DNA from: MADRE2 sp964397015
Lineage (GTDB): Bacteria > Desulfobacterota > Desulfobacteria > Desulfobacterales > Desulfobacteraceae
DNA: 28,487 nt
Direction: 5' to 3'
Assembly (NCBI GenBank): GCA_964397015.1
Contig: CAYNHL010000036.1
Span: 1 to 28,487 of the forward strand
Shown here: piece by piece, positions 15,747 to 23,206 of the stretch
Layout of the letters: each line of letters opens with the position of its first letter
How positions within the stretch are numbered: position 1 is the stretch's first letter
Translations under genes and position numbers: made by a program
Notes under the pieces: generated by a model
The model's input: only the letters and a program-made list of their open reading frames with translations
Told to the model about the DNA's origin: nothing
Databases searched by the model: none

Positions 15747-17227
15747 TGTACTTCCGACAGCACAAATCCCAGTTGCCTGGCATCAGTGCTTTGAGCGGTC
15801 TTGTCCGGTGAAAAAAAAGCAGAAACCCTGAACTCCACGACCAGGGTCTGTTCTTTTATTGATTTCAAAGGAATTTTTGCGGTAAAAGACATCAAATCCC
15901 GGCTTGAATTTTTTACCTGACTCTGGTGCCTGCCGATTGAAATGATCAATTCATTGCCGTCGGGTAGCGGTCCCGGGGGCAGGATGCCCGTTATCATGAC
16001 GATAGAGCCTTTCACAGGTCTTGCCAGGATGGCTCTGGACTGCTTTGCAGATGACCATACAAATCCGGTTTCCGGCTCATGCCACCCCTGAATCAGCTGA
16101 TGGCGGCATATATCCGGCTTGAGGAACGTTCTGAGTACCAAACCGGGTCCGGGCTGATAGGCCTGCTTGTACAGGCAGCTTTGACAGATCTTGTCCCTGC
16201 CTGCGGCATAATTGCGGCGGAATTCTTTATAAACGTCGCCATTCCAGATAGCAGCCAGGGCCATTTCATTCAGGTTTCCCATAATCCGGTGATCCTGTAC
16301 CTCACATGTCACTATATCGCCGTTGGCCAGTACATGGACCGTCTCCCAGGGGTTCTGGTCACAGGTATGGATTCTTGCCCCTGCTGGAAGAAGAGGGGGA
16401 TATATCATCGGAGTGTCTCCAAGACCGGGTGGATTTTCCAGTTCCTTGCTGGAGACGTTGAGCAGAACCCCAGGATAGCGTGCACCTGTCTGGGCAAGGG
16501 TCCGGGACAGGCGCTGACGGAAATTTGACGTCATGCTGCCGGCGATCAGTTCCTGTGAAAAAGATTCCGGTATTTCATCCCGCCGGATAACCGGATGCAC
16601 ATCGATCTGCCGGATCTGATGCTCGAAGGCCAGGGCCGCAACCTGCATAAGCTGGTCAAGGTTGCGCTCCATCGCAACAAAGGCGATGTCTACATCCGGC
16701 TCCAACTGGTTCAAATGCAGCCTGGTCCGTATGACCAGGTCCAGATTCCGGCGCAGGGCATCCACTGACCCGTATCCGTAAATTGCCTGGTACAAAGGCT
16801 CTTCCATCGCATGGATGGAAACGGTCATTCGATCAAGCCCTTCTTTCACCAGGGCCTGTACAACATCCGGCTGGGCCGAGCTAAGTGCAGTGACCAGCTC
16901 TACTCTGGCGCCGGTGGATTTTGCAAGCCTCACGGCTTCGGCCAGTCGCGGATAGTGAATGGATTCGCCTGAATAATTCAGCCTTATGACGGTCGGGTCC
17001 TGCATCTGGCAAACAAGTGCTTCATATAGCCCGAAATCCATGTGTTCGCCTTTGCCCCGGATAAATGCGCGTGAACAGAAAACACATCGAAACGGACATC
17101 TTGAGGTCAGTTCTATCCAGTATTCGACAGGTACCGGCTGGGCCCGGAGCACTGAAATATCCGGCAGGCTATTCGCTTTTCCGGCACGAGAAAAAAAACG
17201 GCGGGTTATGGATCTTAATACAGACAT
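15737..17227 (-). CDS. Radical SAM/SPASM-like protein with C-terminal beta domain
   Basis: A 496-residue radical SAM protein. The cluster motif is SRCPFRCVFCSR (C44, C48, C51). The TIM-barrel core follows, with GES in LNYSGESIHYP and MTVSIHAMEE. A reduced SPASM/Twitch-type region is seen around residues 288-375: HTCDQNPWE, then NGDIVTCEV (GX4C), the WNG motif AAIWNGDVYKEF, CQSC and a final DICRH. That is enough cysteine for one auxiliary cluster but fewer than the seven of full SPASM. The last 110 or so residues (GWHEPETGFVWSSAKQSRAI onward) look like a beta-sandwich of the sort appended to glycosyltransferases. GGAGGAG precedes the ATG, which overlaps the upstream gene by 13 bases. The reaction is unknown; context points to glycan or peptide-glycan modification. 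Confidence 0.85.
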   Translation of the reverse strand: MSVLRSITRRFFSRAGKANSLPDISVLRAQPVPVEYWIELTSRCPFRCVFCSRAFIRGKGEHMDFGLYEALVCQMQDPTVIRLNYSGESIHYPRLAEAVRLAKSTGARVELVTALSSAQPDVVQALVKEGLDRMTVSIHAMEEPLYQAIYGYGSVDALRRNLDLVIRTRLHLNQLEPDVDIAFVAMERNLDQLMQVAALAFEHQIRQIDVHPVIRRDEIPESFSQELIAGSMTSNFRQRLSRTLAQTGARYPGVLLNVSSKELENPPGLGDTPMIYPPLLPAGARIHTCDQNPWETVHVLANGDIVTCEVQDHRIMGNLNEMALAAIWNGDVYKEFRRNYAAGRDKICQSCLYKQAYQPGPGLVLRTFLKPDICRHQLIQGWHEPETGFVWSSAKQSRAILARPVKGSIVMITGILPPGPLPDGNELIISIGRHQSQVKNSSRDLMSFTAKIPLKSIKEQTLVVEFRVSAFFSPDKTAQSTDARQLGFVLSEVQCH

Positions 17228-18303
17228 GCATACTCCTCCGGCAAAAGCGGGTGTTCCGACTCCAGTACCTGTCTGTAAAAATCCAGCGCCTGTCTGGCAA
17301 ATAGCGCGGACCAGGTGTTTTTATGGCTGGATTTACACGGGGACAGGGTGAATTTGAGTCCGCCATCGGGCTCTATGGCCGACATCAGGTGTTTGCAGAG
17401 TTCTGAAGCCAGAAAAGGATCAAAGAAGGGATAGCAGCAGCTCAGTCTGAGAAGCTGTGCAATAACATCGCTGCGCCTGGAATCCGCATCCTGGTTTTCC
17501 CGTGAGATAGCCTGCCCGGCGAGCTTTGCTATCCATTCCCTGCCGACTGAAAAATTAAGCCCTGATCCGCTTTCGGTCAGCAATGCGCCTTCGACAGCAT
17601 AACAGACACTGTGGGGGTTATGCCGGTCAAACCGGGATGCATTGAAATCATTGACCAGCCTCACAAGCACCGGTTGCAGTGATTCTTGCCATCCACTTCC
17701 CCGTCGGCTTTTAAAAGCGATATGCAAACCAGCAACAGCTTTCAGCTGGTACGGTCCTGAACGGGTTGACCAGCTGTCCGGAGCATCTGGAGGTCTTTCA
17801 TTCAACCAGTGTACAGGAGTCAGACCGGATTCTTCCGCCAGAAAGCGATCAGCCCAGGCAAACAACTTTTCTGCTCTCCATGGAATTTCGCGCCATAAGC
17901 AGGATGCATCGGCTATCCCGCGTAACAGAACAGCCACATCAAAGCTGAAAAGACCCCGATTGCGCCAATCAGACTGGGATAAAGGGCCCTGTCGCAGGTA
18001 AAGCCTTGTCGGGGGAGCTATTCGTCCGGACCAGAGAGCCTGCTGGCAGCGTATGATCTGATAAGCCCTGCTGGCGATCAGTTCAATGTTTTCGCCCTGT
18101 CTCCACCGGCAGACAAGGTATGACAGGTAATATCCAGATATTTCCGGGTAATGGTAAAGGGGCAGGTTGTCCAGATCAACAGCCCCGGCAATGGCCCCTT
18201 GATTAAAAATTCCCGGAAGTTCAAGCCAGGCATCCAATGCTTGAATCCCAGCTGATATCATTTTCGTTTCGCCAGATTTGAGTTTCAACCAGCACTCCCG
18301 CAT
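17215..18303 (-). CDS. All-helical orphan protein, possible alpha/alpha toroid
   Basis: A 362-residue protein and the first gene of the glycan operon. I do not recognise a named family. It is rich in regularly spaced amphipathic helices with aromatic-rich turns (YYLSYLVCRWRQGENIELIA, SQSDWRNRGLFSFDVAVLLRG, WSTRSGPYQLKAVAGLHIAF, DRHNPHSVCYAVEGALL). Repeated helical hairpins of this sort resemble six-hairpin or prenyltransferase-like alpha/alpha barrels, which often bind carbohydrate or isoprenoid substrates; that is inference only. No signal peptide or membrane span is seen. The ATG at 18303 fits the promoter (about 20-base leader); an ATG 14 codons later (18261) is the alternative, and neither has a good Shine-Dalgarno sequence. 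It overlaps the radical SAM gene by 13 bases. Confidence 0.75.
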   Translation of the reverse strand: MRECWLKLKSGETKMISAGIQALDAWLELPGIFNQGAIAGAVDLDNLPLYHYPEISGYYLSYLVCRWRQGENIELIASRAYQIIRCQQALWSGRIAPPTRLYLRQGPLSQSDWRNRGLFSFDVAVLLRGIADASCLWREIPWRAEKLFAWADRFLAEESGLTPVHWLNERPPDAPDSWSTRSGPYQLKAVAGLHIAFKSRRGSGWQESLQPVLVRLVNDFNASRFDRHNPHSVCYAVEGALLTESGSGLNFSVGREWIAKLAGQAISRENQDADSRRSDVIAQLLRLSCCYPFFDPFLASELCKHLMSAIEPDGGLKFTLSPCKSSHKNTWSALFARQALDFYRQVLESEHPLLPEEYACLY

Positions 18304-18329
18304 CTTTCATTAGTTCAAAACCCTGCATG

Positions 18330-18358
18330 ACGATATCAGGAGGCTCCTGTTTTGTCAA
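18330..18358 (-). promoter_or_regulatory. Promoter of the glycan operon
   Basis: On the minus strand a perfect TTGACA (18353-18358) is followed after exactly 17 bases by TATCGT (18330-18335). The predicted start near 18323 lies about 20 bases before the first ATG of the five-gene operon. Confidence 0.6.
18337..18349. promoter_or_regulatory. Palindrome in the promoter spacer (operator candidate)
   Basis: CAGGAG-G-CTCCTG is a perfect 6-bp inverted repeat around one base. It fills most of the 17-base spacer between the -35 and -10 of the glycan operon promoter. A dimeric repressor, or a MerR-type activator that acts in the spacer, would be the natural readers; none is identified here. Confidence 0.4.
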
Positions 18359-18402
18359 AAACCCAACGGCACACGGAAAACCATAAATTCCATTGATTTT
18401 TT

Positions 18403-18431
18403 TGGACAAATTTTCTGAAAAAGAATATACA
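18403..18431 (+). promoter_or_regulatory. Promoter of the nitroreductase gene
   Basis: TGGACA (18403-18408) and TATACA (18426-18431) are spaced by 17 bases and point toward the ATG at 18475, giving a leader of about 35 bases. It lies back to back with the glycan operon promoter without overlapping it. Confidence 0.5.
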
Positions 18432-18474
18432 TAGAGATATAAATTCCCGGATGAACTTTAGTTGGAGGAAAACG

Positions 18475-19230
18475 ATGAATACCATTGATCAGCATCGTGA
18501 TTTTATAAAAGATTCACTTCGAAAGACCATTGATTTCCGGAACACTGATCAACACAGGGGGGTGCCGGCACCGCCGATACAGAAACCGGCCCCTCCGGAT
18601 GCGGAAATTATTTCTTTGCCTGGACCGGGAACGTGGCCGGAAAAGGTAAAGTCAAAGAGCCTTTTTGCGGCTGTTTCCAACCGGAGAAGCCGCAGGCGGT
18701 TTTCCAAAGCTGATATATCTCTTGAAGAGCTCGCTTTTTTGCTGTGGGCCACCCAGGGGATTGCCCATGAACAGGGAAAAGGGACGCCGGCGTTACGGAC
18801 GGTGCCTTCGGCCGGGGCCAGGCACAGCTTTGAAACATATCTTCTGGTGATGAACATAAAAGGGTTGAGAAAAGGGTTGTACCGTTTTCTGCCACTGGAC
18901 TTTGGTCTGGCCTTTTTATCAGAGACAGAGGAGATGGAAACAAAAGTCTCCCGGGCCTGTTTTGACCAGAAATATGCCGGTTCCGGGGCTGTGACCTTTG
19001 TATGGACAACCATCCCTTACCGTATGGAGTGGAGATATTCATTGAGTGCCCACCGGGTGATTCTCATGGATGCCGGTCATGTATGCCAGAATCTGTATCT
19101 CGCCTGTGAGGCCGTTGAAGCCGGGACCTGTGCCATTGGTGCCTATGATCAGGAAAAAATGGATGCATTGATCGGTATAGATGGAAAAGAGGAATTTACG
19201 GTTTATCTCGCACCTGTGGGAAAGATATGA
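18475..19230 (+). CDS. SagB/ThcOx-like nitroreductase-family oxidoreductase
   Basis: A 251-residue flavin-dependent oxidoreductase of the nitroreductase superfamily, closest by eye to SagB-type dehydrogenases. Evidence is the FMN-binding start AAVSNRRSRRRFSKADISLE, the segment VPSAGARHSFETYLLVMNIKGL typical of SagB-like members, and the late HVCQNLYLACEAVEAGTCAIGAYDQ region ending VYLAPVGKI. I start at 18475 because TTGGAGGAAAACG lies directly upstream; an ATG at 18451 sits before that ribosome site. Family members that act on peptides oxidise azolines made by a YcaO cyclodehydratase. No YcaO, precursor or E1-like gene is nearby, so this is probably a stand-alone reductase or oxidase of unknown substrate. 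Confidence 0.85.
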   Translation: MNTIDQHRDFIKDSLRKTIDFRNTDQHRGVPAPPIQKPAPPDAEIISLPGPGTWPEKVKSKSLFAAVSNRRSRRRFSKADISLEELAFLLWATQGIAHEQGKGTPALRTVPSAGARHSFETYLLVMNIKGLRKGLYRFLPLDFGLAFLSETEEMETKVSRACFDQKYAGSGAVTFVWTTIPYRMEWRYSLSAHRVILMDAGHVCQNLYLACEAVEAGTCAIGAYDQEKMDALIGIDGKEEFTVYLAPVGKI

Positions 19231-19252
19231 GATGGAAAAAAAATCAGCCCTG

Positions 19253-21136
19253 TTATGGCCTGATGTCAGACGTTCTGAATTTATTGAAAGCATTTATGTA
19301 TTTATCGATATAGAATTGTTTCTGTTTTGATCGGTACTGCATAATATATCTTGGGTGCTCCAGCGGCACTATCTGATCAAAAAAGTGATGCTCTTGATTC
19401 AATGTCTGCAGAAATTTTAAGTTTTTGCCCGCACCAAAACTGTAAACAATATCCCGGTCAATTCCAAAACTGATTTGTTTTTTTAAACTTTCAATTATAA
19501 ATGGTGTGATTAGCTCCTGTAACGCTTTGCTGTCGTAATAATTGAAGTTTACTTCCTTTCCGTTTTTTTTGGATTTAACAAACCCCAGAGGAGATACAGA
19601 GTTGATATAAAAGCGGCCGTAAAATTTTTCCACCCCTCCATACTGTTCAATAACATCATACACAAATACCGAAGAGGTCTCATGTGTGGTTACACCGAAT
19701 GGTTTTATCCCACATTTGTCTTCCAGCCTTTTTGTGTCGGTAAAAGGAATTCCGGTAACTCCGGCACCAAACCGTCCTGGATTAATTCCCAGAATCAGCC
19801 TGCGCGGCTCATGATCGTTGTAATATTTTTTATAAAATGTTGACGATATTTCCTGCGCTGCCGTATTTTCTTTAAAAGGATTCATCACCCGGATGTTTTT
19901 AGGCAATGCTGCCGTTAAATCCAGGTTTGAATTGAAGTTTATTACTTTCTCGGCAAAGGTCATATTATTGGCAGTATCTGCTTTCCATGCCGAACTGTAA
20001 GTATCGATACCTGCCTTTTTTTGATTCGGTAAATTTTCATTCACCCTGCATCCCAGAGGAGAACCTTTGCGAAGAGCTGCAAAGCATTTTAAACACTCCT
20101 CACAGGGAATAATTTCATTATCCGCTCCGTTGAGTATTTTTCCCGCAGACTGAGGGTCGCAGATCATCTGCCGGCCAATGGCCACCATGTCGATCTGCTC
20201 GTTTTCCACAGCCTGAGCCGCGGCATTGCCTGCGCCAAATTTTCCCACCACGATCACTGGACGTCTGACCTCTTTTTTAAATGCCGCGGTAAAAGCGGTA
20301 TTGGCTCCAGGTGGTTCTTCTTTGGGCAGAACAGAAGTTCCCGTAAGATATTTTTTGTCTTCAATCTTTTTCCAGCCCCCCTGAGCGATCAGACTCACAT
20401 CAAAAACATCCACGCCTGCATCTGCCAGTAATTTACCAATGATCAGCGCATCCTCAAAAGTGAGCCCCCCATCAATTTTTTCTACTGCATTGATCCTGAA
20501 AAAAATTGGAAAATCAGGGCTCAGGGCTTCACGTATTTTCTTTACTGTTTTGATCGCCACAGCAGCCCGCCCTTTTACGTCGCCGCCATAGATATCATCC
20601 CTGCTGTTGGTCAACGGAGATAAAAACTGGCTCAGCAAATACAGGTGGGCGCCATGAATTTCAACCGCGTTAAAACCCGCTTTGGATGCTCTCACAGCAG
20701 CAGCGGAAAAATCACTGGTCAGTTGATCGATATCATTGGTGTCCATGATTATCGGCTCAACATCCGGACGGAATGCCACGCCCGAAGGCGAAAAGCCCTG
20801 TCGTAGAATTTTACGCGGAAAACAGGCAGGGCCGGCATGGTTTAGCTGGACTACGGCCATCGCCCCTTGTTTCCGGATGGTATTGACAAGGCTTTTCATG
20901 CCCGGAATCTGATCGTCATCCCATAATCCAAGGCCATTGGAGGCGGTACGCCCGCCAGGATGAACAGATGTCGATTCCACAATTGTAAGCCCGATATCCC
21001 TTGAGCGTTCCCGGTAAAAATGAAGGATATTTTCTGTGACAAGCCCTTCCGGCGATCCATAGTTTGTTGTAATCGGCGGCAGAACAAGCCTGTTTCTAAG
21101 CTCCAGGTTTTTTATCCTCACTTTACTGTTGAGCAT
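19253..21136 (-). CDS. Fusion: old-yellow-enzyme flavoprotein plus SMUG2-like uracil-DNA glycosylase
   Basis: One uninterrupted 627-residue frame with two unrelated domains. Residues 1-365 form an FMN TIM-barrel oxidoreductase of the 2,4-dienoyl-CoA reductase type: LRNRLVLPPITTNYGSPEG, the substrate pair and Tyr in EIHGAHLYLLSQFLSPLTN (H161, H164, Y166), and an Fe-S motif CEECLKCF plus C363 (CX2CX2CX11C). The FAD/NAD domain of long relatives is missing. After a 25-residue linker, residues 392-627 look like a SMUG2-type uracil-DNA glycosylase: MTFAEKVINFN, motif 1 LGINPGRFGAGVTGIPFTD (about 449-467), YINSVSPLGF, and motif 2 PLEHPRY (about 591-597). Residue 392 is a methionine (19963) at the natural glycosylase start but without Shine-Dalgarno support. 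The cupin gene lies 48 bases upstream in the same direction. The domain calls are firm for the flavoprotein and good for SMUG2. Confidence 0.82.
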   Translation of the reverse strand: MLNSKVRIKNLELRNRLVLPPITTNYGSPEGLVTENILHFYRERSRDIGLTIVESTSVHPGGRTASNGLGLWDDDQIPGMKSLVNTIRKQGAMAVVQLNHAGPACFPRKILRQGFSPSGVAFRPDVEPIIMDTNDIDQLTSDFSAAAVRASKAGFNAVEIHGAHLYLLSQFLSPLTNSRDDIYGGDVKGRAAVAIKTVKKIREALSPDFPIFFRINAVEKIDGGLTFEDALIIGKLLADAGVDVFDVSLIAQGGWKKIEDKKYLTGTSVLPKEEPPGANTAFTAAFKKEVRRPVIVVGKFGAGNAAAQAVENEQIDMVAIGRQMICDPQSAGKILNGADNEIIPCEECLKCFAALRKGSPLGCRVNENLPNQKKAGIDTYSSAWKADTANNMTFAEKVINFNSNLDLTAALPKNIRVMNPFKENTAAQEISSTFYKKYYNDHEPRRLILGINPGRFGAGVTGIPFTDTKRLEDKCGIKPFGVTTHETSSVFVYDVIEQYGGVEKFYGRFYINSVSPLGFVKSKKNGKEVNFNYYDSKALQELITPFIIESLKKQISFGIDRDIVYSFGAGKNLKFLQTLNQEHHFFDQIVPLEHPRYIMQYRSKQKQFYIDKYINAFNKFRTSDIRP

Positions 21137-21184
21137 TGCCTTTTTCCTTACAACTTTTGTACTTCAACAAAGAAAAGGTATCCT

Positions 21185-21526
21185 TCAAACTCTATGTTTT
21201 TCCTGTGGAAGATAATCCTCTCTTACCGGGGAAAAAACCTCGATCGCTACCGAATCCTCCAATACATCAGCCCAATGCCCGGTGTCCCCGGGGATGCACC
21301 AGCTGTCGCCCGGCTTTACATCAAACGTCGCGCCCCCGATCGTGAGCTTCAAGGCCCCTTTGACCAGGTATCCGGTCTGTTCATGCGGATGACTGTGCTC
21401 CGGCAGCAGGTGTCCCTTTTTCAATACAAATTCGGTGAGCAGTGTATTTTCCCCGTAAACAAGGGTCTTTCTCTCTATTCCATCCACTGCCTGAATGTAA
21501 TCTTCCCTGCTTTGTTTTTTAAACAT
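21185..21526 (-). CDS. Small cupin-domain protein
   Basis: A 113-residue single-domain cupin. The first metal motif is PEHSHPHEQTGYLVKG (H44, H46, E49 or Q50), followed by the glycine-rich turn LTIGGATFDVKPGDSWCIPG and the second-motif histidine TGHWADVLEDSVAIEVFSP (H84). I start at ATG 21526, preceded by AGAGGAGAAAAGC; the ATG at 21550 lies upstream of that site. Such cupins may be isomerases, dioxygenases or small-molecule sensors; the sequence does not decide. It is the first gene of a likely two-gene unit with the flavoprotein-glycosylase fusion. Confidence 0.88.
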   Translation of the reverse strand: MFKKQSREDYIQAVDGIERKTLVYGENTLLTEFVLKKGHLLPEHSHPHEQTGYLVKGALKLTIGGATFDVKPGDSWCIPGDTGHWADVLEDSVAIEVFSPVREDYLPQEKHRV

Positions 21527-21557
21527 GCTTTTCTCCTCTTGAGTATTCAAACAATAA

Positions 21558-21567
21558 CGGTTAACCG
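21558..21567. promoter_or_regulatory. Palindrome upstream of the cupin gene
   Basis: CGGTTAACCG is a perfect 10-bp palindrome about 30 bases before the cupin start. It is a possible operator. A 10-mer palindrome can arise by chance, so confidence is low. Confidence 0.25.
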
Positions 21568-21637
21568 GAAACTGCAGTGCTTTCCCGCTCTTTTTATCTC
21601 AAATTGCCATTCTTTGAAAAAAATGAATAGCCTGTCC

Positions 21638-21658
21638 ATATCATTAAAAATATGATAT
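21638..21658. promoter_or_regulatory. Inverted repeat in the cupin/PAS divergent region
   Basis: ATATCAT (21638-21644) and ATGATAT (21652-21658) form a perfect 7-bp inverted repeat around an A/T-rich 7-base spacer, about midway between the divergent cupin and PAS genes. It could be a shared operator. The A/T-rich arms lower its significance. Confidence 0.35.
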
Positions 21659-21738
21659 CATAACACCTTACAGCGGGAGAACGCAAAGGAAGCGCAACAA
21701 CAATCAGGTTCCTGCCTAAATTTCAGGATTAATATAGC

Positions 21739-22392
21739 ATGATTTTACCCAAAAAAGTTGATATGGATGTCGTTCAGGCCATTCTGGCCGCCATTCCGGA
21801 CCCTGTTTTTATTTTTGATGAAACCGGCCGATATGTAGAAATATTAGGCGGTATTGACCGCCAGAAATACAATGACGGACAGCATCTGATCGGCAAGCGG
21901 ATACACGATGTGATGTCTGCTGAACTGGCGGATAATTTTATCATTCAGATAAACAAAGCCATTGAGGCGGAAGAAGTCATCACTTATACCTACACCCTTT
22001 CGGCAAGGGATATTCTGGGGTCTGAAAACCTTGAAGGACCTCTTGGCGAGCAGCGTTTTGAAGCAAGCATATCACCGGTTAACGCCGTAAAAGGCCACCC
22101 GCGGATGGCAGTCTGGGCTGCATTTAATATCACCCGGCTGCACCAGGCCATTACAGAAAAAGATGCATTGATATCTGAGCTTAAGAAAGCCACCAGCGAG
22201 ATCAAAACCCTGAGAGGAATATTGCCCATCTGTTCATACTGTAAAAAAATCAGGGATGACAAAGGGTATTGGACCCAGGTGGAAGCTTATATCCATCAGC
22301 ATACGGATGCGGAATTCAGTCATGGCATCTGCCAGGAGTGCGCAAATAAATATTACCCGGAGTGGACATCCAGAAGAAAAAAAACAAGTTAA
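21739..22392 (+). CDS. PAS-domain protein with C-terminal four-Cys motif
   Basis: A 217-residue probable signalling protein. Residues about 10-130 are a PAS domain (ILAAIPDPVFIFDETGRYVE, then the core ending AVWAAFNITRLHQA). A coiled coil follows (about 135-160, ITEKDALISELKKATSEIKT). The tail carries ILPICSYCKKIRDDKGYW (C165, C168) and FSHGICQECANKYYPE (C198, C201), a CX2C-X29-CX2C arrangement with nearby histidines that looks able to bind zinc or another metal. I know this tail from many deltaproteobacterial PAS and response-regulator proteins but know no assigned function. There is no kinase, GGDEF or DNA-binding domain, so it probably signals through a partner. AGGA lies about 12 bases before the ATG. 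Confidence 0.85.
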   Translation: MILPKKVDMDVVQAILAAIPDPVFIFDETGRYVEILGGIDRQKYNDGQHLIGKRIHDVMSAELADNFIIQINKAIEAEEVITYTYTLSARDILGSENLEGPLGEQRFEASISPVNAVKGHPRMAVWAAFNITRLHQAITEKDALISELKKATSEIKTLRGILPICSYCKKIRDDKGYWTQVEAYIHQHTDAEFSHGICQECANKYYPEWTSRRKKTS

Positions 22393-22480
22393 TATACCAA
22401 TCCCTGTATCTTTAAAAAAATTCAGGATGACGACCGCTTCCCGACGGGGAGAAATCATCCGGGAAATTGCAGTGGCCCTG

Positions 22481-22508
22481 AGAGCAAAGAAAGATATCCT
22501 GGTGCTCT
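22481..22508 (+). terminator. Possible terminator after the PAS gene
   Basis: AGAGCA (22481-22486) and TGCTCT (22503-22508) form a 6-bp stem with a long loop, followed by ATCCTTATTTTTTG. The stem is short and starts about 90 bases after the stop, so the call is weak. Confidence 0.3.
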
Positions 22509-22546
22509 ATCCTTATTTTTTGTATTTAATATTATTCTGATCCCGA

Positions 22547-23206
22547 TTATTTACAATCTGCCCTATACCTGCTCGGTATACATATTGTGGGATTAATATC
22601 TAAGGCTTTATCAAACATTTCTTTTGATTTAGTGCATTCGCCCTGCAGGGCCATGATATAACCGGACAAAGCTTCTTTTTTACCCTGTGAATATTGAGAA
22701 TCAACCATATTCAGCAACGTCTGAGCCTGTTCGATCATATTATTCTCAATTAACGTCAGAACAGCAGTTGTTTTTTCTTTGTTTTCAGAAATTTTTTCAA
22801 GTTTTTCTTCAAATGCTTCAGGATCTTCATTAGATAATTCACTGAACATCTGATGAAGTTCATCTTCTATCAGGATATTGCCGTCAGACAGCAGAAAAGT
22901 CCCTCCCCGATATGTATGTGAAACCTCCGCCATCAATGTTCCATCCTCTGCAAAACAGAATATTTCAACCCCATATTCCGGTTTTTCTTTTTGCTTTGTT
23001 TGAATATGTTTCAAGCTCGACAATTCCAATGAGTCGTCATCTAAGATTGTCCGTGTCGTGACAGGTTCAAAATATGTTGTTTTACCCTCTCTTCGGATTT
23101 TTGTTATTTTTACATGATACTGGGACGCCCCGGGATATTTCTCCCACCTGATAGTGTCTTTTATAGTTGCTTTATCTCTTTCTTTCTCTGGATCGGGCCA
23201 TAACAT
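22547..23206 (-). CDS. Downstream half of a frameshifted membrane/TPR protein
   Basis: A 219-codon frame that appears to be the C-terminal half of the gene at 23172-23942. Its nominal ATG has no Shine-Dalgarno sequence, and sensible coding continues upstream in the same frame (NPDIQMLWPDPEKERD) to the CCCC run at 23216-23219. The first part resembles a fibronectin-like beta fold (TIRWEKYPGASQYHVKITKI). The second part (about 120-219) is helical and TPR-like, with the final repeat SGYIMALQGECTKSKEMFDK and ALDINPTICIPSRYRADC. Removing one C joins both halves into a protein of roughly 465 residues. If the frameshift is genuine this half is not translated on its own. Low GC sets it apart from the 3-18 kb genes. 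Confidence 0.7.
   Translation of the reverse strand: MLWPDPEKERDKATIKDTIRWEKYPGASQYHVKITKIRREGKTTYFEPVTTRTILDDDSLELSSLKHIQTKQKEKPEYGVEIFCFAEDGTLMAEVSHTYRGGTFLLSDGNILIEDELHQMFSELSNEDPEAFEEKLEKISENKEKTTAVLTLIENNMIEQAQTLLNMVDSQYSQGKKEALSGYIMALQGECTKSKEMFDKALDINPTICIPSRYRADCK

Noticed and set aside
18221..18409. A 62-codon minus-strand frame overlapping the start of the helical orphan.
   Set aside because: It spans the promoter, ends inside the real gene in another frame and matches nothing.
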